Shown: piece after piece, positions 1 through 6,859 of the stretch | Numbering within the stretch: position 1 is the stretch's first letter | Layout: each line of letters starts with the position of its first letter | The notes under the pieces: generated by a model | Database searches by the model: none | What the model was told of the DNA's origin: nothing | The model's input: the letters and a program-made list of their open reading frames with translations, nothing else | Origin: Deltaproteobacteria bacterium | GTDB lineage: Bacteria; Myxococcota_A; Polyangia; HGW-17; SLPX01 | NCBI GenBank assembly: GCA_011390535.1 | Contig: JAABSF010000038.1 | Location: 1 to 11,400, forward strand | Direction: 5' to 3' | Length of the DNA: 11,400 nt | Made by a program: the position numbers and the translations under genes

Positions 1-1
1 A

Positions 2-64
2 AACCATTCAAACCATTCAAACCATTCAGACCATTCAGACCATTCAGACCATTCAGACCATTCA
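2..64. repeat. 9-bp tandem repeat, seven units, open to the left edge
   Basis: Seven perfect-length 9-bp units stand head to tail: three AACCATTCA followed by four GACCATTCA. Units differ only at the first base, so the array has a clean variant switch at position 29. Base 1 fits the end of another unit, so the array probably continues outside the window. Downstream (65-135) scattered ATTCAGA-like fragments suggest decayed units. The unit is a multiple of three and all three plus-strand frames are open through it (repeating KPF/RPF, NHS/DHS and TIQ), with stops soon after, so it could be the C-terminal tail of a gene lying to the left. An intergenic minisatellite is equally possible. Confidence 0.9.
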
Positions 65-230
65 GACAACTGAAATAATTTAGAAAGCTCAGATAATTAG
101 CAAATTGGAGAACTAGAAAATTCAGAAAGACAAGGCGGAAAAAGAGAACAGATTCATTAGCTTTTCTTCTTTAGTTAACAGCAGTAGCTGTGAATACGCC
201 ACTTCCTATGCTATGGGAAATAGTTATAGT

Positions 231-1004
231 TCAATGGTACTTGTCCCGGTCGTCCTCGGGTATCCCAATCTCATCTAAGAGGACCTTCCACTCCCGGCGG
301 GTAGACTTGTCGTTGTATAGTTTACATAATTCCTTTTTGGTTGCTTGGTCTTCAAGAAGAACACTGTGAATCTTTGCAACGTTCTTCCACAACTCGCGCT
401 CGTGTCCCTTGTCTCTAAACATTCTCCTGAATCGGTACTCGGCACCTTTCTTGAATTTTTTATCAACGTCTTCTCTGGTCAGCAGGGCGGCGATTTCCTT
501 GAGGACTTGAAGTTCCTCCTCCCATTGAACCCTTCCTTTGTCGCATTCATAGACTTGAGCCATGTAGTCCGCGACTTCTTTCTGACCAGAAACGATGTCG
601 TGATGTGCGTGGTTGTATTCATCGGGCCACGGAGGTATTGCCGGGGTGTCTTCTAGGGCACCACCAACGTTGTGTACTTCCCTGTCAAAGAAACGGTAGT
701 AAGCCGGACCTTCGAGTCCAACTTCCCGCCTCGCACCGTGATAAACTGCAAGAACCGTTAGGGCGTCACAGCGGGATTCCATCGCGACTGAAATGTTACC
801 ATAGCGACCAAGAAAGCCTTTGAATCTTTCCGCATGTGGTGCTGTTGACGAAGCCGTCCACGGGTCAGAAGGGAAGAGAACCCGAACAAAAGGGTTACCT
901 TTTCGCAAATTCCTATTGGCTGCGTATCCATTACGACCACACAAACGGAAAAGGAGAGAAAGGAGAGATCTGAGTGTAGTGGAAATTTTTGTCCAGAGCC
1001 ACAA
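231..1004 (-). CDS. Unrecognised 257-residue protein, third gene of TIGR04255 operon
   Basis: I do not recognise this family. The open frame extends further upstream, but that part overlaps the preceding gene in another frame. I therefore place the start at a TTG (1002-1004), four bases after the stop of the upstream gene, with GGAG seven bases ahead. The product begins WLWTKISTTL, has a short leucine-rich stretch (residues 11-22) that might touch a membrane, then a mixed globular-looking part (about 30-130) with a YYRFFD motif near 102-107 and a His-rich NHAHHD at 131-136. The C-terminal 100 residues are strongly charged and probably helical. No signal peptide, known catalytic motif or repeat is apparent. 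Spacing and strand place it in one transcript with the two genes before it, so a shared function is likely but unknown. The exact start is the least certain part. Confidence 0.7.
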   Translation of the reverse strand: MWLWTKISTTLRSLLSLLFRLCGRNGYAANRNLRKGNPFVRVLFPSDPWTASSTAPHAERFKGFLGRYGNISVAMESRCDALTVLAVYHGARREVGLEGPAYYRFFDREVHNVGGALEDTPAIPPWPDEYNHAHHDIVSGQKEVADYMAQVYECDKGRVQWEEELQVLKEIAALLTREDVDKKFKKGAEYRFRRMFRDKGHERELWKNVAKIHSVLLEDQATKKELCKLYNDKSTRREWKVLLDEIGIPEDDRDKYH

Positions 1005-1008
1005 TCTG

Positions 1009-1614
1009 CTACTCCAAAACTCTGATGGCTCTCTCAATGACCGCTTTGACTCTTTCTGATGTCTCACGCTCCAAACGTCTTTGAAGAGCATCGAGACCAT
1101 CCCGGGCCTTCGCCTGCCAAATAGCCTTTGCTCCATAGTATCGACGCTGGACATTTGGGTGAGAAAGTGCGTCACGAAGATAGGGGAGCACGGCAGATTT
1201 TCGTAAATACCCATCCTCTGCTAGAATTCCCATTAGGCGAATAGCAGCAATTGCTGCCATTGTGGGCATATAGGTTTCTACCGCAGCATATCCCAAAAAA
1301 CCAAGATCTGAAGTTTCAAGAGTTTTGCCGCATTCTTCAATTTGCTCAAACACCTCTTCCGGAAACAAATGCCACGCGCTCTCTGTGTTGGCTTTTATTG
1401 CTTTGGTCCATAGGTTGTCGAACCAGGGAGTGGCTGGATTGTATAAGAACTCCCTCTTCTCGGTTTGGGACATTCCCGTTGATAACTGAAATTCCCTAAT
1501 CATTTCTGTTACATTTTCATGACAACTGTACGTCTCGTTGTAGATGGAGTGTGTAGGATAAGGTATAATCTGAGGTACTCCTGGATGTACAGGGGCCAAC
1601 GATGCAGAATTCAT
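1009..1614 (-). CDS. HEAT-like helical repeat protein, second gene of TIGR04255 operon
   Basis: A 201-residue protein whose ATG overlaps the stop of the TIGR04255 gene by ATGA, a sign of translational coupling; only a weak AAGAG precedes the start. The N-terminal part (1-30) is Pro/His/Tyr-rich and probably extended. Residues 35-110 look helical, with several Trp and Phe (FLYNPATPWFDNLW at 56-69). Residues 117-201 form successive helix pairs typical of HEAT/armadillo-like repeats, including AVLPYLRDALSHPNVQRRYY (141-160) and a second, arginine-rich pair after it. Such folds usually scaffold protein-protein or nucleic-acid contacts. No enzyme motif is visible. With its tight linkage to the TIGR04255 gene, the likely role is partner or regulator of that protein; this is inference from context. 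The repeat assignment is by eye and moderately sure. Confidence 0.85.
   Translation of the reverse strand: MNSASLAPVHPGVPQIIPYPTHSIYNETYSCHENVTEMIREFQLSTGMSQTEKREFLYNPATPWFDNLWTKAIKANTESAWHLFPEEVFEQIEECGKTLETSDLGFLGYAAVETYMPTMAAIAAIRLMGILAEDGYLRKSAVLPYLRDALSHPNVQRRYYGAKAIWQAKARDGLDALQRRLERETSERVKAVIERAIRVLE
1012..1015 (-). promoter_or_regulatory. GGAG ribosome binding site for the TTG-initiated third gene
   Basis: On the minus strand GGAG lies inside the last codons of the upstream gene and sits seven bases before a TTG. It is the only start in that frame near the gene junction with a reasonable Shine-Dalgarno, and it would make translation of the third gene depend on ribosomes finishing the second. 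Confidence 0.5.
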
Positions 1615-2372
1615 AACAAACTCTTTTCTGTCTTTTTGGTGATTGTGCCGAAAAACACGTCATTCTTGAATACGCGGAGGTCGTCCAGGATCTGCCAGAC
1701 ATCTTCCGAAGCAGGATCCAAGTTAGTGGTTGTAAAAACGTCGATGTCCAAAATTACAGCAGAGCGACTACCCTCCTGAGGCGGTTGGGTTGCCTGAGTT
1801 ATGATGGCTCTATAGTTCCGGTTTTCGCTGTGGGGCATCACTATCCGCAACAGGAACTCCTGCATCGGCCCAAGAGCCTCTGGGGCTCGTGGGTGTAAGT
1901 CAAACCATTCGTTAAGGTTGATGGTCTCCTCCGGCAGGGTGATCCTGTTGATAAACCGCACAGCGAGGCGGTTTGCGCTCTGTGGGCGTGCAACCTCTTT
2001 GTAACGATTCCAAAGCTCTTTAGCTTCGACTTTGAGCTTTTTCCACGATTCGTAAGGGTGCAGCTTGCTGAACGTGTATCCATCACGCCGGACCTGGACG
2101 ACACGATCTTTGTTGGCTGTAATAAAAGAATAACCTCGGGCTGCATGATTCGTAACTACAGTAGGTGTAGGTTGGCCACCTTCAACTCGGATACGGCTTT
2201 CAACATGCGTCTGGAGTTTAGATTTGGGGAAACGATCAGGCCACAGAGATACAAAATCACGCAGTTCGTCCAACTCCAGGTCTTCTGGGGTAGTCGTCTG
2301 AATGTCAATCAATGCCTCAGTGATGGGGGCCTTAGATCCGAAGTTCACCCTGTGATTTACGAGCTTTTTCAT
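1611..2372 (-). CDS. TIGR04255 family protein, lead gene of three-gene operon
   Basis: The 253-residue protein carries the landmarks I associate with the sporadically distributed TIGR04255 family: an opening APITEALIDI strand (15-24), the VQVRRDGYTFSKLHPYESW block (92-110), RLAVRFINRI (135-144), the ILDIDVF strand (207-213) and the closing LRVFKNDVFFGTITKK block (232-247). Length matches the family (about 250-270) and all blocks are in order, so it looks intact. The biochemical function of the family is not known to me. There are no signal peptide or membrane segments, so it is probably cytoplasmic. The ATG at 2372 has no clear Shine-Dalgarno, which agrees with the almost leaderless promoter just upstream. 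The stop overlaps the next ATG. Confidence 0.9.
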   Translation of the reverse strand: MKKLVNHRVNFGSKAPITEALIDIQTTTPEDLELDELRDFVSLWPDRFPKSKLQTHVESRIRVEGGQPTPTVVTNHAARGYSFITANKDRVVQVRRDGYTFSKLHPYESWKKLKVEAKELWNRYKEVARPQSANRLAVRFINRITLPEETINLNEWFDLHPRAPEALGPMQEFLLRIVMPHSENRNYRAIITQATQPPQEGSRSAVILDIDVFTTTNLDPASEDVWQILDDLRVFKNDVFFGTITKKTEKSLL

Positions 2373-2384
2373 TTTCTAAAAGAG

Positions 2385-2414
2385 AAGATAAGAAAATACA
2401 AGACGCTTTGTCAA
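2385..2414 (-). promoter_or_regulatory. Sigma-70-like promoter of the TIGR04255 operon
   Basis: On the minus strand a perfect TTGACA (-35, 2409-2414) is followed after 18 bases by TATCTT (-10, 2385-2390, four of six matches). Transcription would begin near 2378, only about six bases before the ATG at 2372. That would explain the absence of a ribosome binding site and imply a near-leaderless transcript. The -35 is strong and the -10 mediocre. Confidence 0.5.
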
Positions 2415-2628
2415 GGAGTCTTTTGCGCTGTAGGAATTCTATCAAGTGGAAAGGTTTCCGCATTTAGTCACTGCGGACCTCCTAAAGGCTTCGCGTGAAG
2501 GCGAAGGTTTTCCGCCCTCCCCAAAGGAGACTCGGTCCTGCGATCTTATTCTTGAGTCAGCCCTTAGGGTTAAGGTTTCAAGCTCAACAAACTACCTTGC
2601 GACTTCCTTACCCGGGCTCACGTTAAGA

Positions 2629-2658
2629 TTGATGAATGAGCTGTTTTCATGGTATTTA
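2629..2658 (+). promoter_or_regulatory. Weak candidate promoter for the beta-CASP nuclease gene
   Basis: TTGATG (2629-2634, four of six) is separated by 18 bases from TATTTA (2653-2658), preceded by TGG so that it resembles an extended -10. The leader would be about 120 bases. This is the best candidate I can see, but it is far from consensus. Confidence 0.25.
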
Positions 2659-2784
2659 TATTCAATCATCTGGAATGGGTGACAAGCGTTGATTTTAGGT
2701 TGGCTCGGTCCTGATCATTTTATTTAGAGCGGTATCCGCCTTTCTTCGCAACTCGCCCTATTACCGAACAAAGGAGGTATTTCA

Positions 2785-4164
2785 GTGCGTATTCTATTTC
2801 TCGGTGCAGCTCAAACAGTTACCGGCTCAATGTTTTTATTGGAAACAGATAGCGGCAAAATTCTTGTGGATTGCGGCATGTACCAGGGACGCCGCCAAGA
2901 GACACGAAAAAGAAACCGCAGCCTCCCGATGCCGGTACACGATGCGGACGCGGTTATTTTGACGCACGCTCACATCGACCACAGCGGAAACATCCCCAGC
3001 TTAGTGAAAAGCGGCTACAAAGGTTCGATATATTGCACGCCTGCGACCCGGGATCTCTGCCAGTCCATGCTTCGAGACTCGGGTCGAATCCAGGAGCACG
3101 ATGCTGAATACCTCAACAACAAATACCGCCACGATCCAGACTGGCAGAATATACAACCCATATATACGGAAAAAGACGCGGTGAAAGCATTGTACCAGTT
3201 TGTCGCTTATCCGTACTGGCGGTCGTTTTACCCTATCGAAAAAGTGAGAGTGACCTTTTTTGATGCCGGACACGTTCTTGGATCGGCTTTCGCCCTGGTG
3301 GAAGCCGAAGGAAAACGCATTCTGTTTTCCGGAGACATCGGCCGCGTGAACATGCCTATCCTTCGAGATCCTGAGGTGCCCGCAAAAGCAGACTATGTTG
3401 TGATGGAGAGTACATATGGAAACCGGGAACACGGCCCGATAGAAGATACAAGAAATGCACTGGCCCAAGTCGTAAATGAGGCGGTGGCGAAAAAAGGAAA
3501 AATAATAATTCCCAGCTTTGCGCTTGAGCGCACCCAAGAGGTCGTCTACGGTCTGAATGAGCTTATAAGGCAAAAAAAGATCCCACAAATCCCCATCTTT
3601 GTAGACAGCCCGTTGGCAGTGAATGTCACACACGTGTTCAAGACTCACCCGGAGTGTTATGATTATGAAACCCTTAAGTTCATGGAAGAACACGGAGATC
3701 CCTTCGGCTTTGAGATGCTCACCTATACCCAGAGCGTGCAGGAGTCAATCGCCTTAAACGATGAGAAAGGGCCGATGATCATCATCTCCGCCTCCGGTAT
3801 GTGCGAGGCCGGCCGCATCCTGCATCACCTGCGCAACAATATAGAGTCACCCGACAACACTATCGTGATAGTAGGGTTTATGGCACAACATACCCTGGGA
3901 CGCCGACTCGTTGAAGGCAGAGAAGAGATAAAGATATTCGGAATAAAGAGAAGAAGGCGTGCCAAAGTAGTGGTGCTTGACGGTTTCTCTGCACATGCAG
4001 GCCAACAAGGGTTGATAAACTTTGCAAAAATGGCCGGCCCTGAAACACAGAAAGTGTTTTTGGTTCATGGGGAGATTGATAGTCAAAAAGAGCTTGCGCA
4101 AGAGCTCAAAAAACGTCAAATGAATGTTGAAATTCCTTCCATGGGAGATATCGCACAACTGTAA
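2785..4164 (+). CDS. MBL-fold/beta-CASP/RMMBL ribonuclease-like protein
   Basis: A complete 459-residue metallo-beta-lactamase protein of the CPSF73/RNase J-related beta-CASP group. Metal site: HAHIDH at 61-66, H163 (AGHVLGS) and D184 (SGDIG). Beta-CASP motif A is the acidic residue E208 in MESTYGNR. Motif B is H404 in the RMMBL segment GFSAHA (401-405), and motif C is H428 in VFLVHGE. All expected ligands are present, so the enzyme should bind two zinc ions and cleave RNA as endo- or 5'-exonuclease in the cytoplasm; substrate is not predictable. Length is normal for the compact bacterial/archaeal form and shorter than RNase J. The GTG start is decided by AAGGAGGT (2771-2778) six bases upstream. 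It stands alone: a truncated HAD gene follows after about 100 bases. Family assignment is very sure, RNA as substrate fairly sure. Confidence 0.95.
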   Translation: MRILFLGAAQTVTGSMFLLETDSGKILVDCGMYQGRRQETRKRNRSLPMPVHDADAVILTHAHIDHSGNIPSLVKSGYKGSIYCTPATRDLCQSMLRDSGRIQEHDAEYLNNKYRHDPDWQNIQPIYTEKDAVKALYQFVAYPYWRSFYPIEKVRVTFFDAGHVLGSAFALVEAEGKRILFSGDIGRVNMPILRDPEVPAKADYVVMESTYGNREHGPIEDTRNALAQVVNEAVAKKGKIIIPSFALERTQEVVYGLNELIRQKKIPQIPIFVDSPLAVNVTHVFKTHPECYDYETLKFMEEHGDPFGFEMLTYTQSVQESIALNDEKGPMIIISASGMCEAGRILHHLRNNIESPDNTIVIVGFMAQHTLGRRLVEGREEIKIFGIKRRRRAKVVVLDGFSAHAGQQGLINFAKMAGPETQKVFLVHGEIDSQKELAQELKKRQMNVEIPSMGDIAQL

Positions 4165-4165
4165 G

Positions 4166-4211
4166 CATGGTCATAAAACATGACATGGGCAAAAAAACAT
4201 GTTCATAAACA
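4166..4211. repeat. Short near-direct repeat and imperfect inverted repeat after the nuclease gene
   Basis: CATGGTCATAAAACA (4166-4180) is nearly repeated as CATGTTCATAAACA (4198-4211). The first copy also pairs with ATGACATG (4180-4187) to form a bulged eight-base stem. No T run follows, so it is not a convincing intrinsic terminator; it could be a protein-binding site for the downstream gene or chance. Confidence 0.3.
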
Positions 4212-4266
4212 GTGTAACCGCAGTTTTGGATGTTTGACGGATAAGCCCACAGGAGAATAGAAAAAC

Positions 4267-4533
4267 ATGAGATCCGCTGCTTTCTTCGATCTGGACGGCA
4301 CTTTGTTATTGGCCAACAGCGGCAGCCTCTGGATGCATCGCGAGCGTCGAATGGGGCGCCTTACGACAAAGCAGACCATCCAAGGGTTTTTATATATTTC
4401 TCTATATAAATTCGGGTTTGTAGACATGGATAAGGTCATGGACGAAGCCCTGAAAACAATACAAAAAGTTAAAAGATGTCTCAGCATATTAAAACCCAGG
4501 GCTGAAACGACTTACACTGGGTTCTTGACATGA
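4267..4533 (+). pseudogene. N-terminal fragment of a HAD-IB phosphatase
   Basis: Residues 1-66 read as the start of a HAD-superfamily subfamily IB hydrolase (TIGR01490-like). Motif I is FFDLDGTLL with the nucleophile D8 and acid/base D10, followed by NSGSLW and the helical cap start (FLYISLYKFG, VDMDKVMDEAL). AGGAGA lies ten bases upstream of the ATG. Intact members have about 200-240 residues, with motif II (Ser/Thr), the motif III lysine and the motif IV acidic pair. Here the family resemblance ends near residue 67 and the frame stops at 88, and no remaining motif is visible in any frame before 4824. The catalytic core is therefore incomplete and the gene is almost surely inactive as a phosphatase. 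A small stem (AACCCAG 4493-4499 with CTGGGTT 4517-4523) lies in the non-homologous tail. Confidence 0.8.
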
Positions 4534-4606
4534 CATTCCGCTAAGAAGAAACTCGTGAAAAGTCCTAGTTCAACACCATACAAATGAGGTTTAATTAAAA
4601 AATTCG

Positions 4607-4634
4607 TTGACGAATGACAACGCTACGTTATACG
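4607..4634 (+). promoter_or_regulatory. Candidate promoter upstream of the protease block
   Basis: TTGACG (4607-4612, five of six) and TATACG (4629-4634, four of six) are spaced by 16 bases. It lies about 190 bases before the protease ATG and about 45 before a 48-codon frame that overlaps that ATG. It is a plausible start of the secreted-protein transcription unit, unsupported by anything but the hexamers. Confidence 0.3.
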
Positions 4635-4680
4635 CTTATTTTCGGAGGCGAAGTATCCACATCCAAAAAAAGAGGAAGTC

Positions 4681-4827
4681 ATGGAAGGACGCAGCCCCTT
4701 TTCAGTGAAGAAACCTTTCTTTACGGAAAGAGCGTCAAATCCATTTATTCATTCTGTAAATAATGGTCGAAAAATACCAGTGTTGTGGACGATCGGCTGT
4801 TCAAAAAGAGAGGGGGAAACGAGATGA
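4681..4827 (+). CDS. Possible 48-residue leader peptide overlapping the protease start
   Basis: An ATG with AGAGGA a few bases upstream opens a 48-codon frame whose TGA overlaps the protease ATG as ATGA. The peptide is basic (MEGRSPFSVKKPFF at the start, one Cys near the end), with no signal sequence, membrane segment or recognisable family. Its geometry fits a translationally coupled leader; equally it may be a chance frame, since the protease has its own AGGGGG site. Upstream codons in the same frame are open for only about 20 residues. Confidence 0.3.
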   Translation: MEGRSPFSVKKPFFTERASNPFIHSVNNGRKIPVLWTIGCSKREGETR

Positions 4828-5786
4828 GTGTTTTACAGAATTCAATCCAGGCAGCAGTATTTTGGATAATCATGTCGGCGCCTTTTTCATCATTTGGTCA
4901 AGGGATTCAAAGTGAATTACCATATGTGGGCATTGACTGGGATGCCTATCATCAATCCCTGAGCACACTACCAAGTTGGAATCCGCTTCCACCCGGTCCG
5001 GATGACCCTCCTCTGCCTCCGGCTCATTGTTGGGACAATGGGGAGACTCCGGGAAACGAAAACTGCACGAATACCATTGATGGGATCAATTATCTTTCAA
5101 TGCCTTCCCGAAACCAGTCACAATGCGGTCTCTGCTGGTTGTACGCAATAGTACATACACTCGAGTTGCAGTATGCCATCGAGCTGAACATCCCCGCCAT
5201 GGAGCTTTCAATACAACACGCCATTTCTTGCACGGCCACTGGATGCAAAAGTAATTCCAAGTGCTTCGATGGTCATAGACCCATGTTCATGATGGGTGCG
5301 CTCGGTACCTTCGGCTTCATAGGTTTTTTGCCGGAATACGGGTTTGTACTCGAAGAAGACTATCCGACCGCCGAAAATGCACTGGACATGGACTTTTCCT
5401 GGAATTGCCCGAATTGCAATGAGTTTAAAAATGACCCGTCGGTTGAGTATTACAGGCCGGCCGACAAGTCATATGTCGGTGAATATGGACAGCAAACAGA
5501 CGAACAGACAATGATGATGGCCTTGCTGCAAGGACCGGTATATTCCGGCTTTCGAACAACCGGCGGTTTCTTCGTAGAATGCCGGGATCCGGAGCAGGAT
5601 CGAATCGGTCATGCAGTTTCCGTTGTGGGCTACAAAAACCACGGCCGGACATTGGTCATTAAAAACAGTTGGGGAGAGGATTATTTACAGGAAATGGATT
5701 GGGATGAATGGAAACCCTGCGGTTTGACGACATCGGCTTTCCGTTACACCGAACTGTCTGATCCGGAGCCGTTTGTAGGAGAATAG
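4824..5786 (+). CDS. Secreted papain-family (C1A) cysteine protease
   Basis: I start at the ATG at 4824 because AGGGGG (4811-4816) stands seven bases upstream; a more upstream GTG at 4785 has no such site. The first 25 residues form a signal peptide (hydrophobic AAVFWIIMSA, likely cleavage after SFG), so the protein is exported. After a Pro-rich linker (53-67), residues 85-310 are the papain fold: oxyanion Q98 and nucleophile C104 in NQSQCGLCW, catalytic H263 in GHAVSVVGY and N281 in IKNSWGEDY. All four key residues are present, so activity is plausible. Many other Cys (69, 81, 136, 141, 147, 195, 198) suggest disulfides. No long inhibitory propeptide is visible between the signal peptide and the catalytic domain. 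The reading frame ends at a TAG and then continues in the same frame directly into TSP3-like sequence, so the protein may be the N-terminal part of a once longer polypeptide. Confidence 0.9.
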   Translation: MSVLQNSIQAAVFWIIMSAPFSSFGQGIQSELPYVGIDWDAYHQSLSTLPSWNPLPPGPDDPPLPPAHCWDNGETPGNENCTNTIDGINYLSMPSRNQSQCGLCWLYAIVHTLELQYAIELNIPAMELSIQHAISCTATGCKSNSKCFDGHRPMFMMGALGTFGFIGFLPEYGFVLEEDYPTAENALDMDFSWNCPNCNEFKNDPSVEYYRPADKSYVGEYGQQTDEQTMMMALLQGPVYSGFRTTGGFFVECRDPEQDRIGHAVSVVGYKNHGRTLVIKNSWGEDYLQEMDWDEWKPCGLTTSAFRYTELSDPEPFVGE

Positions 5787-6830
5787 TTTTGTTATGAGGA
5801 CTGGGACGAGGATTCTGTGCCGAACGGCGTGGACAACTGCCGGACGGCAACGGCGTGGGTGACGTCTGCGACCCGGACATCGACGGAGACGGGATCAGGA
5901 ACAAATACGACTGCAACGAATACAACCCGTTCGTTGGAGCCGACAGGGACGGAGACGGGATATGCGACGAGCACCTTGATGTGGGGAGAATTCCCGGGAA
6001 CCACGAAAACTGCATCGATTACTGCGAATACGCAGATTCCTATTATTCCGATTTCGACCTGGAATGGTGCAAAGAAACTTGTGAGGTGGACAACTGCATC
6101 CGGCGGGAAGCTGAATGACATGCAAATCCGAGGTCAGGAGATCTACATAGCGGGAATGCAGGGTCTGCGAATAACCGCGGCCGATCCGTCTCTCGGAATG
6201 CACTCGGAAGCGCGCGGACCCGGATACACCGCTATGACCGGGATTTCACTCAATGGAAACAAGGCGTTTGTTTCCCGCCTCGGTTTGCACGGACTGGTGG
6301 TATTCGATGTAAGAACCCCTGCATCGCCACTGGAACTCGGAAGAACATTCACCTTCGGCGCATCCTGGGACGTAGCGGCCTACGGCGACCGCGTGTACGT
6401 TGCTCACGGCATACTCGGAATCGGAGTCTACGATGTGAGCGATCCGCAAAACCCGGTGTGGATCCGGCAGATATGGCCCGGAGGAAGAATAGAAACCGTT
6501 TCGATCCACCGAGGTCTACTTGGAGCAGGAAGAAAGAACGGCCGCGTTTATCTCTACGACATACGAGGCGGAGAACACGAACCGGTGGGAGAAGTAAACG
6601 CTGGGTGGGCCTTGGACCGGGTGGAATTCAAAGACGGCAGACTGTGGGTTTTAAGGAATAACGGAAACGCCGCTGCTGTATTCGAGCAAAACCCAGAACG
6701 CGAATGGGTCAAGGTCGGAGAAGTGACCAACGAAGCAATTCGTCACTTATTCGGCCGAACGAGCGGAGCTCGCGGCTACACCATCGGCAGAAACACTGTG
6801 GAAGCATACATGTTCGAGCCTGCGAATTAA
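5787..6830 (+). pseudogene. Frame-disrupted TSP3 repeat plus LVIVD-like beta-propeller
   Basis: Right after the protease TAG, in the same frame, 5796-5840 encodes EDWDEDSVPNGVDNC, the beginning of a thrombospondin type 3 calcium-binding repeat. The TSP3 sense then jumps one base back (-1) at about 5840 and continues to about 6100 in that frame: PDGNGVGDVCDPDIDGDG, a DRDGDGICDE repeat, then a Cys-rich stretch ending CKETCEVDNC. It returns to the original frame (+1) near 6099 at SGGKLNDMQIRGQEIYIAG. From there to 6830 six units of about 40 residues (for example GDRVYVAHGILGIGVYDVSDP) form an LVIVD-type beta-propeller, a surface or secreted fold. The original frame happens to stay open across the TSP3 part, giving a Thr-rich linker, so a 5817-6830 product from a GTG (GAGG five bases upstream) is conceivable. 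The ordinary reading is a decayed or mis-sequenced gene; no slippery heptamer is visible at either change. Confidence 0.75.
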
Positions 6831-6859
6831 ACACTGTAAAACCAGAGGAGTAACTTGCC

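Larger units (their letters stand above)
2373..2784. other. Divergent intergenic region between the operon and the nuclease gene
   Basis: About 410 bases without a convincing gene. Besides the minus-strand promoter it holds a stem-loop (CTTCGC 2489-2494 with GCGAAG 2501-2506, loop GTGAAG). On the minus strand there is an AGGAGG (just below 2489) six bases before a GTG that opens a nine-codon frame. A possible plus-strand promoter lies at 2629-2658. Short open frames on the plus strand here show no protein-like composition. I see no tRNA, riboswitch or repeat. Confidence 0.6.

Noticed and set aside
1..64. CRISPR array
   Set aside because: Units are 9 bp with no spacers, so it is a simple tandem repeat.
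345..1059. Several plus-strand frames of 70-103 codons
   Set aside because: They are antisense to the third operon gene, lack ribosome binding sites and show no recognisable motifs.
1005..1214. Longer N-terminus for the third operon gene (327 residues from 1214)
   Set aside because: The added part overlaps the coding end of the HEAT-like gene in another frame and reads as non-protein-like; a TTG with GGAG at the gene junction is a better start.
3001..3693. 230-codon minus-strand frame
   Set aside because: It lies entirely inside the beta-CASP nuclease gene, whose frame carries all catalytic motifs; the antisense translation has no family-like features.
4785..4823. GTG start giving the protease 13 extra residues
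   Set aside because: No Shine-Dalgarno ahead, and it would put a charged stretch before an otherwise normal signal peptide; ATG 4824 has AGGGGG at good spacing.
5784..5786. TAG read through or recoded (for example as pyrrolysine)
   Set aside because: TAG also ends the HEAT-like and glycosyltransferase genes here in ordinary positions, and the two nearby frame changes point to decay or sequence error instead.
5836..5844. Programmed -1 frameshift site in the TSP3 region
   Set aside because: The bases AACTGCCGG do not form a slippery heptamer, and no pseudoknot is evident.
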